Assembly: GCA_003567055.1 (NCBI GenBank)
Contig: PXAW01000181.1
Location: 1-8,434 of the forward strand
From: Hyphomicrobiales bacterium
GTDB lineage: Bacteria > Pseudomonadota > Alphaproteobacteria > Rhizobiales > Beijerinckiaceae
DNA length: 8,434 nucleotides
Direction of reading: 5' to 3'
Below are positions 1 through 5,025 of this stretch, in pieces (position 1 is the stretch's first letter; each line of letters starts with the position of its first letter). The position numbers and the translations under genes were made by a program. A model generated the notes under the pieces. It did no database searches and was not told the origin of the DNA. It saw only the letters and a list, made by a program, of their open reading frames with translations.

Positions 1-69
1 AACGAAAAGGCCATGTTTCGCGTTCTTCTGGATAGGCCGGAGACGGCGCGAGGCGGCCCGGATGCGTAG
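1..69 (+). CDS. hemD: C-terminal end of probable uroporphyrinogen-III synthase (partial)
   Basis: This is an open frame running in from the left edge and ending at TAG (67-69); only the last 22 residues are visible. They begin NEKAMFRVLLDRP, which resembles the short tail following the last helix of HemD proteins, where a conserved Pro/Asn-Glu is followed by a small hydrophobic helix. The call rests mostly on context: in Alphaproteobacteria hemD commonly lies directly upstream of the mitofilin-like gene and hemY, as here. HemD cyclises hydroxymethylbilane to uroporphyrinogen III in the cytoplasm. No catalytic or domain feature can be checked in so short a piece, so the identification is inference. 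Confidence 0.5.
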   Translation, partial: NEKAMFRVLLDRPETARGGPDA

Positions 70-120
70 CGTTGCGGATATCGCGGGGCGCGTTGACCGG
101 ATGCTAAGGTTGGGCATGTG

Positions 121-249
121 ATGTTCGAGCGCGGCAGGTTCGTGCGGGGCCGTTCACAAGGCGTATCCTGCCGGGTGCAAACGAGACGGGTAGAAACGAG
201 ACGGGCAAGAAGCAGACGGGCAAGAACCAGACGGGAAGGACCATCGTGA
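121..249 (+). CDS. possible Arg-rich upstream ORF / leader peptide (42 aa)
   Basis: This short frame starts at ATG 121 and stops at TGA 247-249, overlapping the GTG start of the next gene (246-248) in a GTGA junction. Such junctions are typical of translationally coupled genes. A weak SD-like AAGG lies at 106-109. The predicted peptide is strongly basic, and its second half is four degenerate pentapeptides (QTRRV, ETRRA, RSRRA, RTRRE) encoded by the 15-bp tandem repeat. It holds six AGA codons (184, 199, 208, 214, 223, 229), a codon that looks almost unused in the neighbouring genes. Codon use therefore argues against an ordinary protein. It could be a translated leader affecting expression of the downstream gene, or chance. 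Confidence 0.2.
   Translation: MFERGRFVRGRSQGVSCRVQTRRVETRRARSRRARTRREGPS
180..239 (+). repeat. 4 x 15-bp tandem repeat in the mic60 leader
   Basis: Four contiguous 15-bp units (180-194, 195-209, 210-224, 225-239) share the core (G/C)AGACGGG. The last unit ends in GGGAAGG and supplies the ribosome-binding site (AAGGA 236-240) for the GTG start at 246. The array is purine-rich and predicted to be poorly structured. Read in the frame of the downstream gene it encodes NETGR, NETGK, KQTGK, NQTGR, a pentapeptide periodicity resembling the protein's own N-terminal region, although no ATG/GTG/TTG lies upstream in that frame. Confidence 0.85.
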
Positions 250-1619
250 CGAAATCCCCAACACGCCCAACGGGCCCATCCGGCACACCGCGCAAGGGTG
301 TCGACCAGAAAGAGGGTGTCGACCAGAAAGAGGGTGGCGACCAGAACAAGGGCAGCGACCAGAACAAGGCTGCGGCAAACAAGCCTGCGCAGACGAAGGC
401 TGTTCAGGGCAAAGCTCCCGAGAGCAAGCCTTCCGAGAGCAAGGCCTCCGCAAGCAAGCCTGATCAGGCCAAGGCGCCGCAGAGCAAGGCCGCGCAATCA
501 GGCACGGCGCCATCAGGAACGACACAGGCGAAACCCGCCCCCTCTGCGAAACCCGCTGCGGCGCAGGCCGCGCCCGGGCCGCAGCCCTCCCCTGCCGTCA
601 CCCGTAATCCCGAGCGCGTGGCCCGTGCGAAGACGGGTGCGACCGGCGCGCCGCCATCGGGCGGCGGTGCGGGTGCATCCGGGCTCGTCACCGCCGGATT
701 GATCGGCGGCCTCCTCGCCGGTGCCGCCTTCATCGCCTATGATCTCCTGCTGCGCCCCACCCCCGATGCCGAGACCCGTCTCGCCGCGATCGAGGCGCGC
801 GTGGGCGAACTTGCCGGCGATATCGCCCCGCCGGCCCTGCCCGATGATCTTGCCGCGCGGCTCGATGCGCTCGAATCACAGGCCGGGGAAGCGCTGAGCA
901 CGGCGCGCGAGGCGGCCGAGCGCCCGATTCCGGACATGCCGGACATGCCGGATGTGCCGCGTGACACGATCGATGCCAACACGGCTGCGATCGACTCGCT
1001 GCAAGGCGATCTCACCGCCCTGCAGGACGATATCGCCGCCCTTCAGGGCACGGTTTCCGGCCTCCAGGCCGAGGTGCCGATGGAGGGGCGGATCGCTGCC
1101 GCGACGCGCGCCTCGGCGGCGGATTACATTCTCGGTGCGCTGGTCGACGGGCGCCCCTACACCCAGGCCCTCGACGTGCTGCGCGGGCAGGGCGTATCCG
1201 ATGACGCGCTCGCCGCGCTCGAACCCTTTGCTGCGGATGGCGCCCCGCGTCCCTATATTCTGGCCGATCGCCTCGCCGCCGCGCTTGCGGGCGAGGAGGC
1301 GCCGCCGGAGCCTGCCGTCACGGAGCGCGAGCCCGGCGAGGGCGCCGGCTTCCTCCAGCTCTTCGTCGATCGCGCCGTCACCGTCGAGCGCGTCGATGCG
1401 CCCCGGCGGGATGTCGATACGGGCTCGGCGCAGCCTGTGCTCACGGCGCTCGAATCCGGCGACACGCAGGCCGCGCTCGCCGCCTGGCAGGCATTGCCGG
1501 ATGATGTGCAGGCGCAGGCATCGGATGTCGGCGAGACCCTCGACCAAATGGTGGCCGCCCGGGCCGCCGCCCTCGATATCGCGCAGACGGCTCTGACCGC
1601 GCTCGCGAACGGACGTTGA
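246..1619 (+). CDS. mic60: mitofilin/Mic60-like membrane protein with long Lys-rich N-terminal region
   Basis: This 457-residue protein has the architecture of alphaproteobacterial Mic60 (COG4223-type). Residues 1-140 are a low-complexity Lys/Ala/Pro/Ser/Gln region. A single Gly/Ala-rich transmembrane helix spans about 145-168. A predicted coiled coil covers about 175-275, interrupted by a Pro/Met/Asp linker (PDMPDMPDVP, about 228-237). A helical C-terminal domain resembling the mitofilin signature region covers about 280-457. Known family role: inner-membrane anchored, with the C-terminal part in the periplasm, shaping or tethering membranes; the mitochondrial homologue forms crista junctions. 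GTG 246 is chosen because AAGGA sits 5 nt upstream and no other standard start exists in frame back to the TAA at 105-107. hemY follows after 19 nt, so the two are probably co-transcribed. The N-terminal half of the extension is repeat-encoded. Function in this organism is inferred from architecture and position. Confidence 0.82.
   Translation: MTKSPTRPTGPSGTPRKGVDQKEGVDQKEGGDQNKGSDQNKAAANKPAQTKAVQGKAPESKPSESKASASKPDQAKAPQSKAAQSGTAPSGTTQAKPAPSAKPAAAQAAPGPQPSPAVTRNPERVARAKTGATGAPPSGGGAGASGLVTAGLIGGLLAGAAFIAYDLLLRPTPDAETRLAAIEARVGELAGDIAPPALPDDLAARLDALESQAGEALSTAREAAERPIPDMPDMPDVPRDTIDANTAAIDSLQGDLTALQDDIAALQGTVSGLQAEVPMEGRIAAATRASAADYILGALVDGRPYTQALDVLRGQGVSDDALAALEPFAADGAPRPYILADRLAAALAGEEAPPEPAVTEREPGEGAGFLQLFVDRAVTVERVDAPRRDVDTGSAQPVLTALESGDTQAALAAWQALPDDVQAQASDVGETLDQMVAARAAALDIAQTALTALANGR
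297..368 (+). repeat. 4 x 18-bp tandem repeat within mic60
   Basis: Four in-frame 18-bp units encode GVDQKE, GVDQKE, GGDQNK and GSDQNK. The first two units (297-314 and 315-332) are identical at the DNA level; units three and four (333-350, 351-368) have diverged. This points to recent slippage or duplication in the disordered N-terminal region. Confidence 0.9.
369..488 (+). repeat. degenerate 15-bp / pentapeptide repeat within mic60, Lys at every fifth residue
   Basis: Eight consecutive pentapeptides end in Lys: AAANK, PAQTK, AVQGK, APESK, PSESK, ASASK, PDQAK, APQSK. The DNA has diverged, but the 15-bp period with AAG/AAA closing each unit is kept, suggesting that the charge spacing rather than the sequence is maintained. 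The segment directly continues the 18-bp array. Confidence 0.85.
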
Positions 1620-1638
1620 AGAAGGAAAGTCTGATTTC

Positions 1639-3936
1639 ATGTGGCGCGTCCTGATCTATCTCGCGATCATCGCAGCTCTCGCCTCCGGCGCCGTCTGGCT
1701 GGCCGACCAGCCGGGCAGCGTGGCCTTCGTCTGGGACGGGGTGAGCTATTCGGTGGGGCTCGCCGTGGCGGCTCTGGCCCTGCTCGTCCTGGTCGCGGCG
1801 CTGCTCCTCCTGGAGGCGGTCGGGCGCGTCCTGCTCAACCTGCCGCAGCGGCTCTCGGGCGCGGCGCGCGAACGCAAGAAGCGCAAGGCGATCCAGGCCC
1901 TGTCGCGCGGCATGATCGCCGTCGGCTCGGGCGACGAGAACGCCGCGCGCCGCCATGCCCGCGATGCCGAGCGCTATCTGCGCAAGGACGAGCCGCTGCT
2001 GCTGCTGCTCAAGGCCCAGGCCGCGCAGATATCCGGTGATCGCGACAAGGCCGAGGCCGTGTTTCAGGAAATGGCGCAGGTGCAGGAGACGCAGGTTCTG
2101 GGCCTGCGCGGGCTCTATGTCGAGGCACGCCGGCGCGGTGATGCGGATGCGGCGTGGAAGCACGCGTCGGAGGCCGCGCGTCTCGCCCCGGCGGTGGACT
2201 GGGCCAACGAGGCCGTGCTCGAGGGGCTGTGCGCGCGCGGCGACTGGCGCGCGGCGATCGATACGGTGGAGCGCCGTGCCGCGCTCGGCCTGATCGACAA
2301 GCCGACGGCCAAACGTCAGCGCGCCGTGCTGCTCACCGCCGATGCGCTGGCCCGGGCCGAAGGTGACGAGGACGCGGCTCTGGCTTCCGCCAAGGAGGCG
2401 GTCCGGCTCGCACCTGATCTGGTTCCCGCAGCCACGCTGGCCGGGCGCATTCTCGGGCACCGTCTGGAACTGCGCAAGGCAGGCAAGATCCTCGAAGCCG
2501 CCTGGCAGGCCACGCCGCATCCCGATCTCGCCGATGCCTATACGCATCTGCGGGTGGGCGATTCGGCCCTCGACCGGATGAAGCGCGCCGAGCGACTCGC
2601 CATGCTGTCGAGCTGGGCGCCGGAAGGGCGTATCGCGCTGGTGCGTGCCGCGATTGAGGCGCGGGAATTCGACACCGCTCGCAAGACCCTCGATCCGCTG
2701 TTGCAGGAGGGCCGCCCGACCGTGCGCGTCTGCCTGTTGATGGCCGAGCTCGCGCGGGTCGAGGCGGGTTCCTCTGCCGGTGCGCGCGAATGGCTGGCGC
2801 GCGCGGTGCATGCGCCGCGCGACAAGGCCTGGATCGCCGATGGTGTCGTCTCCGACCGCTGGTCGCCGATCTCCCCGGTTTCCGGCCATCTCGACGCCTT
2901 CCGCTGGGAGACGCCGCCGGAAATGATTGCCGGCAAGGGAACGAGCGTGATCGACGACGTGGTCGGCGATCTCGATGATCGCGCGCGCACGCCCGCCGGC
3001 ATTCTCGGCGCACCGGTGACGTATGACGCGCAAGCGCAAACCGATACCGCTTCCGAGGCGGAGATCATTCCGCCGGAACAGGCGCAGGCCGGCAAGGCGG
3101 CATCTGGCAAGGCGGCCTCCGGCAAGGCGGAGCCCGCAAATACGCAAGCCTCGCAGGAGCGAGAGACATCGCAGGAAAAGGACGCACACGGCCCGGGAAA
3201 GCCGCAGGCGGCGCCGGCTGACCAGGCCGCCGCCGCCGCTTCACCGGCAACCCGCGACGCGCAGGCCGCAACGGCGCCGGAGGATACCGTCGCCGGGCCG
3301 CCCGAGCAGGCCATACCATTACCCGGCACCCCCGAGCGCGATGCCCGGGAAGCCGCGCACCAGGCTGAGCCTGACGAGGCCCGACAGTCGAAGCTGGGCC
3401 TTGCCGGTGAGGCGGGGGGCGCGGATGAGCCGGTGGCGGCGCCGGTCAGGGACGACGCGCCGGCAATGCCGGAGAAGCAGAATCCGGTCGGCGAAGCCGA
3501 AGATGGGCGAGACGTCGCGTCCGACAAATCCGAAGGCGTCCGGATCCAGGAGGCACGGGCGCAGGCGGTGAAGACCGAGGCCGCCCGTTCCGTGGCCGAG
3601 GGGGAGTCCGAGCCCGCATCTGAGTCCAAGCCTGAATCCAAGTCTGAGCCAAAGCCTGAGCCCAAGCCTGAGTCAAAGCCGGATTCCGCGCATGTGACCC
3701 GGTCCGCTGCGGACGAATCACGCCGCGAAGCCGATTCGGAACCCGGCAAGGTCGCAACCCGAGCGGACAAGGCCCCATCCGCCGGCCCGAACGGCGAAGC
3801 GCCCGCACGGTTGAGTGAGGAAGAGCGTCTGGAGCGCCTCTCCCGCCCGCCGGATGATCCCGGTGTCAGCCCGGAAGAGGCGGAGGAAGCCAAAAAGCGC
3901 AAGCAATCCTTTCTCGGTAGCCTGTTCAACCGATAG
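1639..3936 (+). CDS. hemY: HemY-type membrane TPR protein with about 300-residue disordered tail
   Basis: This 765-residue protein starts at ATG 1639 after a GAAGGAAAG ribosome-binding site. Two N-terminal transmembrane helices lie at about 3-21 and 40-63. They are followed by a basic stretch (RERKKRKAIQALSRG, about 77-91) and a TPR-like helical repeat region (about 90-390) with units rich in GD..AA pairs. A block at about 395-428, DKAWIADGVVSDRW followed by SPISPVSG and a DAFRWETP element, is characteristic of alphaproteobacterial HemY. This is the membrane-bound TPR protein HemY of proteobacterial heme loci (HemY_N family), not the Bacillus protoporphyrinogen oxidase of the same name. Its biochemical role is not settled; it is linked to late porphyrin/heme metabolism. 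The tail from about 465 to 730 is disordered and rich in Glu, Lys, Ala and Pro. It contains two tandem repeats and ends in a conserved-looking RLSRPPDDPGVSP motif (about 733-745). The gene is longer than usual because of this tail (E. coli HemY is about 400 residues). Confidence 0.9.
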   Translation: MWRVLIYLAIIAALASGAVWLADQPGSVAFVWDGVSYSVGLAVAALALLVLVAALLLLEAVGRVLLNLPQRLSGAARERKKRKAIQALSRGMIAVGSGDENAARRHARDAERYLRKDEPLLLLLKAQAAQISGDRDKAEAVFQEMAQVQETQVLGLRGLYVEARRRGDADAAWKHASEAARLAPAVDWANEAVLEGLCARGDWRAAIDTVERRAALGLIDKPTAKRQRAVLLTADALARAEGDEDAALASAKEAVRLAPDLVPAATLAGRILGHRLELRKAGKILEAAWQATPHPDLADAYTHLRVGDSALDRMKRAERLAMLSSWAPEGRIALVRAAIEAREFDTARKTLDPLLQEGRPTVRVCLLMAELARVEAGSSAGAREWLARAVHAPRDKAWIADGVVSDRWSPISPVSGHLDAFRWETPPEMIAGKGTSVIDDVVGDLDDRARTPAGILGAPVTYDAQAQTDTASEAEIIPPEQAQAGKAASGKAASGKAEPANTQASQERETSQEKDAHGPGKPQAAPADQAAAAASPATRDAQAATAPEDTVAGPPEQAIPLPGTPERDAREAAHQAEPDEARQSKLGLAGEAGGADEPVAAPVRDDAPAMPEKQNPVGEAEDGRDVASDKSEGVRIQEARAQAVKTEAARSVAEGESEPASESKPESKSEPKPEPKPESKPDSAHVTRSAADESRREADSEPGKVATRADKAPSAGPNGEAPARLSEEERLERLSRPPDDPGVSPEEAEEAKKRKQSFLGSLFNR
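3091..3129 (+). repeat. 15-bp tandem repeat within hemY (GKAAS)
   Basis: Two full 15-bp units and one partial (3091-3105, 3106-3120, 3121-3129) encode GKAAS, GKAAS, GKA. They match almost perfectly at the DNA level. The repeat sits at the start of the disordered tail and has the same Lys-containing pentapeptide period as the N-terminal region of the upstream mic60 product. Confidence 0.85.
3622..3681 (+). repeat. 5 x 12-bp tandem repeat within hemY (E-S/P-K-P/S)
   Basis: Five in-frame 12-bp units encode the tetrapeptides ESKP, ESKS, EPKP, EPKP, ESKP. Glu and Lys alternate with Pro/Ser, giving an extended polyampholyte segment in the HemY tail. The wobble positions (TCC/TCA, CCA/CCC, CCT/CCG) have drifted, so the array is older than the GKAAS one or is kept by selection on the peptide. 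Confidence 0.88.
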
Positions 3937-3983
3937 ACGGCTCAGCCCGGTGGCGCGGGCGCGCATCCGGTTTCGATTCCGGC

Positions 3984-4012
3984 TTGCCAACCCGGACGGC
4001 GCCATGTAAGAG
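3984..4012 (+). promoter_or_regulatory. candidate promoter for tRNA-Thr
   Basis: TTGCCA (3984-3989) is spaced 17 nt from TAAGAG (4007-4012), placing a start near 4018-4020, about 30 nt before the mature tRNA. The -35 is fair and the -10 weak. This is inferred from spacing and position only. Confidence 0.3.
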
Positions 4013-4032
4013 ACCCGCGTCCGCTGCGGGTC
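4012..4032 (+). terminator. 7-bp hairpin between hemY and tRNA-Thr
   Basis: GACCCGC (4012-4018) pairs perfectly with GCGGGTC (4026-4032) across a 7-nt loop. It lies 75 bp after the hemY stop and 19 bp before the tRNA. No U-tract follows, so it is not a canonical intrinsic terminator. It may attenuate read-through from hemY or be a structure in the tRNA precursor leader. Confidence 0.35.
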
Positions 4033-4051
4033 CCGACGCGCCCCGCCGGTC

Positions 4052-4127
4052 GCCGCTTTAGCTCAGTTGGTAGAGCACCTCATTCGTAATGAGGGGGTCA
4101 CAGGTTCGAGTCCTGTAAGCGGCACCA
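4052..4127 (+). tRNA. tRNA-Thr (anticodon CGT)
   Basis: This is a complete 76-nt cloverleaf. The acceptor GCCGCTT (4052-4058) pairs fully with AAGCGGC (4117-4123). The D-arm is GCTC/GAGC (4061-4064 with 4073-4076). The anticodon stem is CCTCA/TGAGG (4078-4082 with 4090-4094) around the loop TTCGTAA, with anticodon CGT at 4085-4087. The T-arm is ACAGG-TTCGAGT-CCTGT (4100-4116). The discriminator A is at 4124 and the CCA tail is encoded (4125-4127). It decodes the Thr codon ACG, common in GC-rich genomes. The next gene converges on it and its stop lies 13 nt beyond the CCA. Confidence 0.98.
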
Positions 4128-4140
4128 CTTCCCTGGAAAT

Positions 4141-4485
4141 TCAGAATAAATCTAGCCTTGGATCGCGCGCTGCGGGACAGTCCATCACGCGCGCCAGCCG
4201 CTTCCTGACGGCCTTCCTTACCCGATACCAATAGATCTGTTCCGCAGCATCGCTGCGGTACCAGGCGCGCTGATGCCGAGCAAAGGCCTCCTCCTCGGGG
4301 TCGGGAAAGCTGGCGATGATGTCGGCGGCCACGCGGTCGATTTCCTGCCTGGGTATCAGCCTCGGCTTGATGGCGTCGGTCCAGACCAGCCACAGCACCA
4401 CGCCGATAAACGCGAGGGCCTGGCCCCCGAAGAAGACGAGCAACAGCCCGCTCAGGGCTGTGATGATTATATCAATGACCGTCAT
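4141..4485 (-). CDS. small membrane protein of unknown function
   Basis: This 114-residue protein starts MTVIDIIITALSG. Residues 4-37 are almost entirely hydrophobic with a central GG (20-21), fitting a tight two-helix membrane hairpin or one long helix. A hydrophilic, probably cytoplasmic region follows. It includes an acidic PDPEEE (61-66), the aromatic/charged stretch HQRAWYRSDAAEQIYWYR (71-88) and a basic helix RKAVRKRLARV (90-100). I do not recognise the family. ATG 4485 is chosen because the hydrophobic helix begins right after it and a promoter-like -10 lies about 40 bp upstream. The frame could extend upstream, but that sequence is Arg/Ser-rich and overlaps the divergent gene. Divergence from an HTH regulator with a shared operator suggests it is the regulator's target. 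Confidence 0.72.
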   Translation of the reverse strand: MTVIDIIITALSGLLLVFFGGQALAFIGVVLWLVWTDAIKPRLIPRQEIDRVAADIIASFPDPEEEAFARHQRAWYRSDAAEQIYWYRVRKAVRKRLARVMDCPAARDPRLDLF

Positions 4486-4514
4486 GCGCAGAACCACAGC
4501 ATCTGTTCTCAGCG

Positions 4515-4537
4515 TTTGAGATGTTATAGTTCTCAAA
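4515..4537. promoter_or_regulatory. inverted-repeat operator in the divergent XRE / membrane-protein promoter
   Basis: TTTGAGA (4515-4521) and TCTCAAA (4531-4537) form a perfect 7-bp dyad with a 9-bp spacer. An extra direct copy of the half site TTCTCA lies at 4506-4511, repeating that at 4530-4535. The dyad centre coincides with overlapping -10 elements of both orientations, so a bound dimer would be expected to block both. The most obvious candidate ligand is the adjacent XRE protein. Confidence 0.6.
4522..4530 (+). promoter_or_regulatory. extended -10 promoter for the XRE gene
   Basis: TGTTATAGT is a full TGn extended -10 with a good hexamer (TATAGT 4525-4530). No clear -35 is present, which suits the extended type. 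Transcription would start near 4537, almost on an in-frame ATG at 4539. Confidence 0.5.
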
Positions 4538-4551
4538 TATGGGAATGCAAA
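4523..4551 (-). promoter_or_regulatory. promoter for the small membrane protein
   Basis: Read on the minus strand, TTTGCA (4551-4546) is followed after 17 nt by TATAAC (4528-4523). Its -10 overlaps the plus-strand extended -10. The expected start is near 4516, about 30 nt before the ATG at 4485. Confidence 0.45.
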
Positions 4552-4610
4552 CTTCCCGTTTCTCGATTTGCGCATCCTGTTGCCGCCTCTTGCCGAAAAG
4601 GGGGGCGCGT

Positions 4611-4937
4611 ATGGAGCTTCAACGTCTTTTCGGTGCGAATGTCCGCCATCATCGCAAGGCGAAGGGCTGGACCCTCGAGCAGCTTGCCGGGAAAATCGGT
4701 GTTTCGCGCGAGACCATCGGCAAGATCGAGCGCGGCGTTGCCGCACCGCTTTTCGAGACGGCGGAGAAGATAGCAGCGGCGCTGGATGTCCCCGCGCCCG
4801 TCCTGTTCGGTGCCAGCACCACGCCCGGCACCGGTGAGCGCGCGCGGATCCTGACCGAAATCAACGCCACCTTGTCGCGCATGAACGACGACCAGCTCGG
4901 TCGCGCCGCAAAGATGTTGCGGGCGTTCCTGGGGTAA
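4611..4937 (+). CDS. XRE-family helix-turn-helix regulator
   Basis: This 108-residue protein has a single HTH_XRE (Cro/C1-type) DNA-binding domain over about residues 6-65. Helix 2 is TLEQLAGKIG (21-30) and the recognition helix is SRETIGKIERG (32-42), followed by the usual A..L...L..P.P.LF pattern. A short C-terminal helix pair (ILTEINATLSRMNDDQLGR, 80-98, then AAKMLRAFLG) probably dimerises. No ligand or protease domain is visible. ATG 4611 is chosen because a G-rich ribosome-binding site (AGGGG near 4600) precedes it and the domain starts at once. An in-frame ATG at 4539 would add 24 residues including two adjacent Cys. It likely represses itself and the divergent membrane-protein gene through the 4515-4537 dyad. 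It converges on the dehydrogenase gene, whose stop is 88 bp downstream. Confidence 0.88.
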   Translation: MELQRLFGANVRHHRKAKGWTLEQLAGKIGVSRETIGKIERGVAAPLFETAEKIAAALDVPAPVLFGASTTPGTGERARILTEINATLSRMNDDQLGRAAKMLRAFLG

Positions 4938-5025
4938 TGGGCGAAAAGGGTCGCGGGCAAAATCCTGCGGTCGCAGACCCGCCACGCACGCTCTGCGCGG
5001 TCACGGGCCGGCCAAATCGCGTGTC

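Noticed and set aside
93..121. Promoter in front of mic60 (TTGACC at 93-98)
   Set aside because: The -35-like hexamer is good, but no acceptable -10 lies 16-18 nt downstream; read-through from hemD is equally likely.
180..488. CRISPR array
   Set aside because: The repeats are directly adjacent 15- and 18-bp units without spacers, and most are in-frame coding repeats.
1441..3189. Long minus-strand open frame (about 580 codons) opposite mic60/hemY
   Set aside because: It lies opposite two well-supported genes, its translation is Arg/Gly/His-rich with no domain pattern, and such antisense frames are expected in GC-rich coding DNA.
2538..3929. Minus-strand frame of about 460 codons opposite the hemY tail
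   Set aside because: It is Ser/Ala/Arg-rich low complexity mirroring the disordered HemY tail, with no start signal or family motif.
4052..4140. tRNA-Thr as an integration site for a genomic island
   Set aside because: No integrase gene and no repeat of the tRNA 3' end was seen in the window; the neighbouring small genes show no clear mobile-element features.
4058..4393. Minus-strand frame ending in AAYRTRTCDPLITNEVLYQL
   Set aside because: This end is the antisense translation of the tRNA-Thr gene, a familiar spurious-protein artefact.
4486..4746. Upstream extension of the small membrane protein to ATG 4746
   Set aside because: The extra 87 residues are Arg/Ser-rich, run antisense through the XRE gene, and would place the start upstream of the supported promoter.
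4948..4982. Possible bidirectional terminator between the convergent XRE and SDR genes
   Set aside because: Only 5-bp pairings with long loops (GGGTC/GACCC or GCGGG/CCCGC) and no U-tract on either strand; too weak to list.
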